NCBI GenBank assembly: GCA_002309995.1
Contig: DBYB01000021.1
Location: forward strand, 9,203-36,318
DNA from: Bacteroidales bacterium UBA1197
Lineage (GTDB): Bacteria > Bacteroidota > Bacteroidia > Bacteroidales > UBA932
Length of the DNA: 27,116 nt
Direction: 5' to 3'
Below, in pieces: positions 22,814-27,116 of this stretch. Position numbers and translations under genes: made by a program. Under the pieces are notes generated by a model, which worked only from the letters and a program-made list of their open reading frames with translations, had not been told where the DNA came from and made no database searches. Positions within the stretch are counted from its first letter, which is position 1; the number at the start of each line of letters is the position of its first letter.

Positions 22814-24813
22814 AAGAAATCGTCGCCGTTGTCGGCATTTAAGTTATACGTCTTGATAAGTGCGGAAATCTCCGGGTCGAGGTTGCCGCGATGTACGAAC
22901 GAAGGATCCTCACGACAGGCCTTCAGGTAATACTGCACGGCTTTCTGCTCATCTCCCATTCGCGACCACAAAATTGCAAACAAATAATCCACGTCTGCCG
23001 TTTCGGGCTCCGTAAGCAGAATCTCCTTGGCCGCATAGTTGCGGTCCACGCCCATAAGCGCGATGGCGGTATTGAAGTCCTTATACGGTTCCAGCAGCTT
23101 CACGGCAGTATCGTAATCCATATCCTCAAGCGCTCGCAAGCCGTTGCGGTACAGCGTATCCGGCTCAGTCGTCTGAATGGTATCCTTAATCATTCCTTTA
23201 CGATGCAGGAAGAAATCGAACTCCACCCGCCGCAAAATAGGATACAGCGAATCAGCCACATGCTGATAGAACTTCTCTTTCTTGAGCCGCAGCTCGCGGG
23301 CGTCGGGGTCCTTCATCTTACGGATGCGTCCGTATTCCTTTATCTGCTTCTCCGTCAGCAGCGTATCGGTCTCCACCAGTCGGTCCAGCGTCTCCCAGTC
23401 CTCACCAACCGAACGGCTGATGATGGGAATCTCCACGAACGTAAGTTCCTCCGTAATAATATTCCCCTCCTCGTCCACGCTGAACCCCGCCTCGCGTGCC
23501 AGCGAATCCTGGAACGAGCGGGTGTAGGAACTGACGAACTGCGTCACGGAGCGGCTGCGGTCGTCCGCCAGTCGGGCGTTGAGAGCAAATCCCCCCTCGG
23601 GCGACGCACCTGCGGTCACGATGACGGAATCGAGGTCGAACGTCTCGTTCTGCATAAGTGCCTGCAGCGTCTGCCGTATGCGCGAAAGCTCCTCCTCGTT
23701 GAGCCCAAGCGACGGGTCGATGTCGCTCTTCCCCTTGCTGAACTTGATGTCGAACGAGGTATTCGCGGCCGCGCGCCTCTCCACCACCTTCTTAACGTAG
23801 CGCTCGATGTGCCGGTAGAACCCCGACAGCGTGCTGATGTAGAAGGTATATGCGTCCGTCGTAGCGATGTCGGCGATCTTCTTGCCGCCCTCGTAGATGC
23901 TTCCGCTGAGCAACATGTTGATGCTCTTGACGCCCTTCTCCGCATCGAGCGTCTGCAGGTAGTCGTAGCTCCACAGGCCGAGGTCGGAATCGGTCACGAG
24001 CGTGTCGAGACGAATCTTGTCGGAATTCTCCAGCGTCGGATAGTTGGAATAGAGGTCCTGCTCCATCTTCGCCGCCCGCTTCTTCCTGCGGTCGTTGAAG
24101 AACTTGCGCACCTTGCTGATCTGCAGGCCGTAATGGTCGATGATCTCCTTGTGCGACACGTCGTACATTGTCGTATAGACCTCGTCGGATACGTAGGCGC
24201 TGTCGAGCCGCATAGCGTGCAGTTCCGGCAGGTGCCGTTCGATGAAAATCTCGATCTCGCGCTTGCGGTCGATGAGGTCGTAGTCGTCAAGTATCGACTT
24301 GAGCAGATTGTCGTACACCTCGTACTTGCGCATACGCTCCTTGTTGTAGTCGGCGCCGGTAATCATCACCTCGTGCAGGTCGGTGGTATCGTTCTTGACC
24401 ACCATTCGCGGGGTGATGCGGATCTGCCAGCGGCTGTCGCGGATGGCCTCCGGCACCTGGATCTGGAAGTAGAGGTCCAGTTTGCCGTGACGCTCGGCCA
24501 CGTGGCGGAAGCGAGCGACCACGATGGAGGCGTTAAGCACTTCGGTGGCCACCATCTCACCGGTGACCGAGTCGCGCTCGGCCTTCATAATGAAGAAGTC
24601 CTCGCCGTTCTCGCCCTTCACCTTGAGGGTGTCGCGCATCACATTGTACTGCGGTGCGCTCTGGGCGGCCGACGGGGCCTCGTTGCCGAGAATGTTGATT
24701 CGGCTCTGTCCCTCCTGAATGGACTTGAGCTTGTTGGACGGTCCGCAGGAGAAGACCAGCAGGGCGATGCAGGCGGCCAGGAAAAGGGCTAATGTGTGCC
24801 TATTTGAACACAT
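22810..24813 (-). CDS. Large OmpA-like lipoprotein
   Basis: This 667-residue protein has lipoprotein signal MCSNRHTLALFLAACIALLV ending in lipobox VFS-C (Cys23). Residues about 120-330 are mixed and charged, without a family I recognise. Residues about 350-430 resemble an OmpA C-terminal peptidoglycan-binding domain (KGKSDIDPSLGLNEEELSRI, then ILNARLADDRSRSV-like sequence). The C-terminal part (about 570-640) reads like TPR helices (YRNGLRALEDMDYDTAVKLL, ILWSRMGDEQKAVQYYLKA). Such proteins link the outer membrane to peptidoglycan or scaffold envelope machines. The ATG at 24811-24813 is used; a TTG two codons earlier is less likely. It overlaps the DUF3575-like gene by 14 nt and the barrel gene by 4 nt. 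It resembles proteins found beside DUF3575 genes in Bacteroidales. Confidence 0.78.
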   Translation of the reverse strand: MCSNRHTLALFLAACIALLVFSCGPSNKLKSIQEGQSRINILGNEAPSAAQSAPQYNVMRDTLKVKGENGEDFFIMKAERDSVTGEMVATEVLNASIVVARFRHVAERHGKLDLYFQIQVPEAIRDSRWQIRITPRMVVKNDTTDLHEVMITGADYNKERMRKYEVYDNLLKSILDDYDLIDRKREIEIFIERHLPELHAMRLDSAYVSDEVYTTMYDVSHKEIIDHYGLQISKVRKFFNDRRKKRAAKMEQDLYSNYPTLENSDKIRLDTLVTDSDLGLWSYDYLQTLDAEKGVKSINMLLSGSIYEGGKKIADIATTDAYTFYISTLSGFYRHIERYVKKVVERRAAANTSFDIKFSKGKSDIDPSLGLNEEELSRIRQTLQALMQNETFDLDSVIVTAGASPEGGFALNARLADDRSRSVTQFVSSYTRSFQDSLAREAGFSVDEEGNIITEELTFVEIPIISRSVGEDWETLDRLVETDTLLTEKQIKEYGRIRKMKDPDARELRLKKEKFYQHVADSLYPILRRVEFDFFLHRKGMIKDTIQTTEPDTLYRNGLRALEDMDYDTAVKLLEPYKDFNTAIALMGVDRNYAAKEILLTEPETADVDYLFAILWSRMGDEQKAVQYYLKACREDPSFVHRGNLDPEISALIKTYNLNADNGDDFL

Positions 24814-25345
24814 ATACAATGGAGGCCGACAGGAAATCAGGCTGGAACAGGCTAAGTGAGCCGGTGCTGCTAGGCACTCCGTTGGTTACGTATGAATTGT
24901 AGCGGGTGTAGCACACGCCCGCGCCGAAGTCGAGGTTGAGGAAAGGAAGGATCATAAAGGAGTAGCCCAGGCTGAGCCCGGCGCCGCTGCCTCCGTGCGC
25001 CTCCAGTTTGTCCATATTCATAAAGTTGATGCGGTCGAGTTCCGACAGCTGGAAGGATGCCGCCACCCACAGGCCGGAGTACACGTACCACGGCCAGTAG
25101 CGCACGCCGACCGACGCCTTGCGGTAGCCGAGGCGCGTGGCGTCTTCTCCCTGTCCGAAGGTCCAGGGATTCCAGCGGCCCTCCAGGAACGCGGAATAGT
25201 TCTGGGCAAAGGACACCTGGGCCTGAAGGTTGAGTGTGCCAAGGGCAACGTAGTCGAGGGCGTTGGTCTGAACTGCGACCATCTGGCTCCTGGCGGGCTG
25301 AGCCATAGCCAGGAGAAGGAGCATTGCAAATAAAAGACGTTTCAT
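24800..25345 (-). CDS. DUF3575-like secreted envelope protein, first gene of the operon
   Basis: This 181-residue protein starts at the ATG 25343-25345, with signal peptide MKRLLFAMLLLLAMAQPARS and likely cleavage before QMVAVQ. The mature sequence VQTNALDYVALGTLNLQAQV, then FLEGRWNPWTFG, VGVRYWPWYVYSGLWVAASF and GAGLSLGYSFMILPFLNLDF, matches the DUF3575 pattern (small beta-barrel-like proteins of Bacteroidales often in fimbrial or envelope operons). The final strand ends SASIVYVFK. A much longer in-frame extension upstream lacks secretion sense and crosses the promoter and the divergent gene, so it is rejected. It is the promoter-proximal gene of the long operon and may serve in envelope assembly; its function is unknown. 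Confidence 0.8.
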   Translation of the reverse strand: MKRLLFAMLLLLAMAQPARSQMVAVQTNALDYVALGTLNLQAQVSFAQNYSAFLEGRWNPWTFGQGEDATRLGYRKASVGVRYWPWYVYSGLWVAASFQLSELDRINFMNMDKLEAHGGSGAGLSLGYSFMILPFLNLDFGAGVCYTRYNSYVTNGVPSSTGSLSLFQPDFLSASIVYVFK

Positions 25346-25488
25346 TTGCGTAGTATTTGATTCTGTAGGAGTTACGGTGGTTTGCTGCAGGGCATCGGCG
25401 GATTGCCGTTTTGCGTTTTGCGACGCGCTCCTGACACGCATACTGCCTCGCCTGCACAGACCTTTTGCCGGGGCGAAGCGGTAAATAC
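25346..25488 (-). promoter_or_regulatory. About 143-nt 5' leader of the polysaccharide operon
   Basis: Between the predicted start point near 25488 and the first ATG at 25345 lies a leader of about 143 nt with no ORF of note. In Bacteroides capsule operons the UpxY antiterminators act through untranslated leaders of this kind, so it is a plausible target for the neighbouring NusG-like protein (inference). A short inverted repeat, CGGTA-aa-TACCG (25479-25490), lies at the predicted start site. I see no strong intrinsic terminator hairpin in the leader by eye. Confidence 0.4.
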
Positions 25489-25490
25489 CG
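25479..25490. repeat. Short inverted repeat at the operon start point
   Basis: CGGTA and TACCG form perfect 5-nt arms around a 2-nt centre. The site overlaps the predicted transcription start of the minus-strand operon. The loop is too small for a stable RNA hairpin, so a protein operator is the more sensible reading if it is functional at all. Confidence 0.3.
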
Positions 25491-25494
25491 AATA

Positions 25495-25526
25495 CAAAAA
25501 TAGGGTTTTTCTTGAAGAATAACAAA
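25495..25526 (-). promoter_or_regulatory. Promoter of the polysaccharide operon (Bacteroidales consensus)
   Basis: On the minus strand, 25526-25523 is TTTG (-33 element) and 25502-25495 is TATTTTTG, an exact fit to TAnnTTTG. They are separated by 20 nt, the expected spacing. Transcription would begin near 25488. This is the only strong promoter match I found for the roughly 24-kb string of genes, whose largest internal gap is 11 nt. Confidence 0.7.
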
Positions 25527-25543
25527 TAATAGTAGTAACTTTG
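25511..25543 (+). promoter_or_regulatory. Promoter of the NusG/UpxY-like gene, interleaved with the operon promoter
   Basis: TAACTTTG at 25536-25543 matches the -7 consensus TAnnTTTG exactly. CTTG at 25511-25514, 21 nt upstream, is a one-mismatch -33 element. The start point would be about 25548-25551, at or next to the GTG start codon at 25550. The -33 region overlaps that of the divergent operon promoter (25523-25526), so polymerase binding to the two promoters should interfere. Confidence 0.6.
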
Positions 25544-25549
25544 CCGTTC

Positions 25550-26014
25550 GTGGAGCAGCATTGGTACGCAATCAAAGTTTTCTGGAAACGCACGGCCCGC
25601 ATGTGTGAGGTGCTGGACGGCCTCGGCATCGAGTACTACGCCCAGAAGTTGCTGCCCTCCTATATGTTCATCCACACCAACTACAAGACGGCCCTCAGCC
25701 TCCGCGCCTCCCAGTTCGGATACATATATATGTATACCAAGCCCGGCACTACCGAACCCGTCGCCGTCCCCGACAAGGAGATCGAAATCTTCCGCATAGT
25801 CTGCTCCGCCGCCGACACCGGCCTCGACTACCTCGGCGACGACCCGCAGAAATACGCCGTCGGCGACCGCGTCCGCGTCATCGACGGCCCCTTCAAGGGC
25901 GCCGAAGGCTACATCCGCCGCATCCGCAAAGACCGCCGCCTCGTCGTCATCATCTCCGGCGTCGCCGCCGTCGCCGCCTCCTTCATCCCCCCCGACCTCC
26001 TCGAGAAAGTCTAA
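25550..26014 (+). CDS. NusG-family specialised antiterminator (UpxY/RfaH-like)
   Basis: This protein of about 154 residues has the NusG N-terminal domain (QHWYAIKVFWKRTARMCEVL, then LLPSYMFIHTNYKTA) and a C-terminal KOW motif (YAVGDRVRVIDGPFKGAEGY). A linker of about 20 residues joins them. UpxY proteins in Bacteroides bind RNA polymerase and let it read through their own capsule operons. It is divergent from the polysaccharide operon, whereas upxY genes are normally the first gene of the operon they control. TTG at 25541 is in frame but lies inside the -7 promoter box, so GTG at 25550 is the likely start and the mRNA may be leaderless. Codons are strikingly C-ending. A housekeeping nusG is unlikely because the operon context and short length differ. 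Confidence 0.85.
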   Translation: MEQHWYAIKVFWKRTARMCEVLDGLGIEYYAQKLLPSYMFIHTNYKTALSLRASQFGYIYMYTKPGTTEPVAVPDKEIEIFRIVCSAADTGLDYLGDDPQKYAVGDRVRVIDGPFKGAEGYIRRIRKDRRLVVIISGVAAVAASFIPPDLLEKV

Positions 26015-26052
26015 CCGCCACCGCAAGGACAATTACCCTGCAGTGACGGTTA
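26012..26052 (-). terminator. Hairpin between the convergent NusG-like and Rpn genes
   Basis: TAACCG at 26012 and CGGTTA ending at 26052 close a long inverted repeat. Read as minus-strand RNA it forms about 17 continuous pairs, including three to four G-U wobbles, around a 7-nt loop. As plus-strand RNA the same positions become A-C mismatches, so the stem fits the transcript of the Rpn gene, 24 nt past its stop codon. The 5' edge overlaps the TAA stop of the NusG-like gene. No strong U-tract follows on either strand, so termination efficiency is uncertain. Confidence 0.55.
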
Positions 26053-26077
26053 AACAATCAACAAATAATATGCGCCG

Positions 26078-26917
26078 CTACAGTGCAGCAATCTCATCGG
26101 CGGACAAGCCGGTGTACTTCGCCACTGCCTCCGCCGACAATCCATCCGCGATCATCGCCTTCGCAACTTTGTTGATTGCCGTGGCTATGCGGCTGCCCTC
26201 ATCGAACTTTGCCATCATCTCAGCGATGTACTGTCTTTGTTGTGCTTCTGTCATACTGGCAAATCTACACAAATCAAACAACTTATCCAAACCCTTCCCC
26301 TTGAATTCTTTCGGCATCGCCTTCATAGTTCCGATGTTCTTTATTGCATAAAACAGGAAGTCCTCCGGGCTTGAAAGTTCAGACAAAGTCTTAGTTAGTT
26401 TTGGCAGTTCCACGGTCACATACGTAACCTTGTCGGTCAGAGCACTGCTCGGATCCCTCTCGTTGCGGATTGAATACGAATTGATTATCTCATTATTGTA
26501 AGGTACTTGCGACAAAATGAAATTCGTTATGCCGATTACATACACGTGCGGGAAGGTGTAATACAGCTCCGGTTCTCCGTCCTTGCCTTTCCCTTTCTTT
26601 ACGAGATTCTGCACCGGGAAGGAAGAATAGAAAACCATTCGCTGGTTGAAGTCGGCCTGATCATTTAACTGCATCTCGATGGTGAAGTCTGAGCCATCGG
26701 AGGTCGTAGCGAAGACGTCGAACACGGCTCTTCGCGACTCCTTGCGGAGTCCCATCTGCTCGTTGTTCATAAGGCTTACGCTCGTAAAGTGCTTCTCCGG
26801 AAGGATAGCATTAATGAGTTTTAACAGAAGGTCCTCATTGCCCTGAGTACCAAAAATAGACTTGAACGCAAAGTCGTACCGCAAGTCAATGAACGTAGGA
26901 TACTTGAAATTTGTCAT
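26078..26917 (-). CDS. Rpn-family PD-(D/E)XK nuclease (PDDEXK_2, putative transposase annotation)
   Basis: This 279-residue protein opens with DLRYDFAFKSIFGTQGNEDL, the hallmark of the Rpn/PDDEXK_2 family, whose members are often annotated as transposases. The nuclease core has D67 in FDVFATTSDG and E81-x-Q83 in FTIEMQL, the usual D...ExQ catalytic arrangement. FYSSFPVQNLVKKG and HVYVIGITNF are further family signatures. The C-terminal quarter has AQQRQYIAEMMAKFDEG followed by a short helix-turn-helix-like end (AEAVAKYTGLSADEIAAL). E. coli RpnA is a DNA endonuclease that promotes RecA-independent recombination; some relatives act in phage defence. The gene converges on the NusG-like gene and has an upstream region with tandem palindromes. 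It is complete and has no visible terminal inverted repeats of an IS. Confidence 0.9.
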   Translation of the reverse strand: MTNFKYPTFIDLRYDFAFKSIFGTQGNEDLLLKLINAILPEKHFTSVSLMNNEQMGLRKESRRAVFDVFATTSDGSDFTIEMQLNDQADFNQRMVFYSSFPVQNLVKKGKGKDGEPELYYTFPHVYVIGITNFILSQVPYNNEIINSYSIRNERDPSSALTDKVTYVTVELPKLTKTLSELSSPEDFLFYAIKNIGTMKAMPKEFKGKGLDKLFDLCRFASMTEAQQRQYIAEMMAKFDEGSRIATAINKVAKAMIADGLSAEAVAKYTGLSADEIAAL

Positions 26918-26981
26918 AGTAAAAAGAGGTTAATTAATACAGCCGCGAAGATGAGACATTTTTCCCAGACTTCAATGGAAA

Positions 26982-27018
26982 CGAAAGAATCGTATAGCAG
27001 GTTTTGCTGATTCTTTCG
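26982..27018. repeat. Inverted repeat 1 upstream of the Rpn gene
   Basis: CGAAAGAATC (26982-26991) and GATTCTTTCG (27009-27018) are perfect 10-nt arms. Inner AGCA (26996-26999) and TGCT (27005-27008) extend the pairing across a 4-nt one-sided bulge. The position is 65-101 nt upstream of the Rpn ATG. It could be an operator, a cruciform-forming site, or part of a transcript structure. Confidence 0.7.
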
Positions 27019-27034
27019 ACTGACCCCAAAAAAC

Positions 27035-27058
27035 AAAGAATTGTATTGCGAATTCTTT
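27035..27058. repeat. Inverted repeat 2 upstream of the Rpn gene, same half-site
   Basis: AAAGAATT (27035-27042) and AATTCTTT (27051-27058) are perfect 8-nt arms around an 8-nt centre. Its first 12 nt match the start of inverted repeat 1 at 11 of 12 positions (AAAGAATYGTAT), as a direct repeat 51 nt apart. A run of T follows the right arm on the plus strand. Confidence 0.65.
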
Positions 27059-27116
27059 TTAAAACAGAAGAAAGTTTACCGCCGCAACCGTTGCCACGAA
27101 ATCCATCACAGACCCT

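Larger units (their letters stand above)
26918..27116. other. Upstream region of the Rpn gene, no ORF recognised
   Basis: This 199-nt AT-rich stretch at the window edge contains no supported gene. It holds two inverted repeats sharing the half-site AAAGAAT, described separately. I found no exact TAnnTTTG promoter box for the Rpn gene on the minus strand. Confidence 0.6.

Noticed and set aside
22891..24792. 633-codon open frame on the plus strand
   Set aside because: Antisense shadow of the OmpA-like lipoprotein gene; it lacks recognisable domains, and its composition reflects biased third positions.
25346..26032. Long N-terminal extension of the DUF3575-like gene
   Set aside because: It runs antisense through the NusG-like gene and the promoter region, is low-complexity acidic sequence, and would destroy the signal peptide at 25345.
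26078..26917. Insertion sequence around the Rpn gene
   Set aside because: The family is often labelled transposase, but I see no terminal inverted repeats or target duplication flanking the gene; the upstream palindromes lie on one side only.

Overview
The window looks like a Bacteroidales (Bacteroidota) chromosome segment. The evidence is the family content (Bacteroidota-type Wza lipoprotein, Wzc-type BY-kinase, DUF3575-like protein, UpxY-like NusG paralog, Rpn/PDDEXK protein) and promoter matches to the Bacteroides consensus (TTTG, about 20 nt, TAnnTTTG). The flanks are clearly GC-rich by eye, so a GC-rich Bacteroidales lineage is likelier than a low-GC Bacteroides. Genus cannot be assigned from this sequence alone.

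Layout. Bases 1-903 hold the N-terminal 301 codons of enolase (minus strand, cut by the window edge). Bases 979-25345 hold 23 tightly packed minus-strand genes with no gap longer than 11 nt and many ATGA, TAATG or longer overlaps. This is almost certainly one long surface-polysaccharide (capsule or exopolysaccharide) operon read from right to left. From its 5' end the order is: three envelope genes (DUF3575-like protein, OmpA-like lipoprotein, beta-barrel protein); a hexapeptide acetyltransferase; two GT2 enzymes; a second acetyltransferase; a GT-D-like protein; a Wzx flippase; a LicD protein; a class V aminotransferase; a cytidylyltransferase/Gfo-Idh-MocA fusion; a GNAT-LicD fusion; a GT8; a Wzy-like polymerase; a GT2; three GT4 enzymes; Wza; Wzc with a Tyr-Gly tail; a HAD phosphatase; and a nucleotidyltransferase-fold protein. 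Divergent promoters lie at about 25495-25543. A UpxY/NusG-like gene (25550-26014, plus strand) diverges from the operon. An Rpn-type PD-(D/E)XK gene (26078-26917, minus) converges on it, with a hairpin between them and unusual tandem palindromes upstream.

How it works together (inference from family roles): glycosyltransferases build a repeat unit on a lipid carrier; Wzx flips it, Wzy polymerises it, and Wzc/Wza control length and export it. The acetyltransferases and the LicD/cytidylyltransferase/aminotransferase block decorate it. The NusG-like protein may help polymerase read the roughly 24 kb transcript. No initiating sugar-phosphate transferase and no nucleotide-sugar synthesis gene is present, so these must lie elsewhere.

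The most interesting part is 11991-16601. It holds two LicD-type phosphotransferase genes, one fused to a GNAT domain, around an aminotransferase gene and a fusion of a TagD-like cytidylyltransferase to an oxidoreductase-fold domain whose usual EKP lysine is replaced by threonine. Together they could make and transfer a CDP-activated, amino-containing phospho-substituent that I cannot match to a named pathway. The block lies inside a visibly AT-richer core (about 10.9-20.6 kb), which suggests cassette exchange. I saw no rRNA, tRNA, CRISPR array or insertion sequence.
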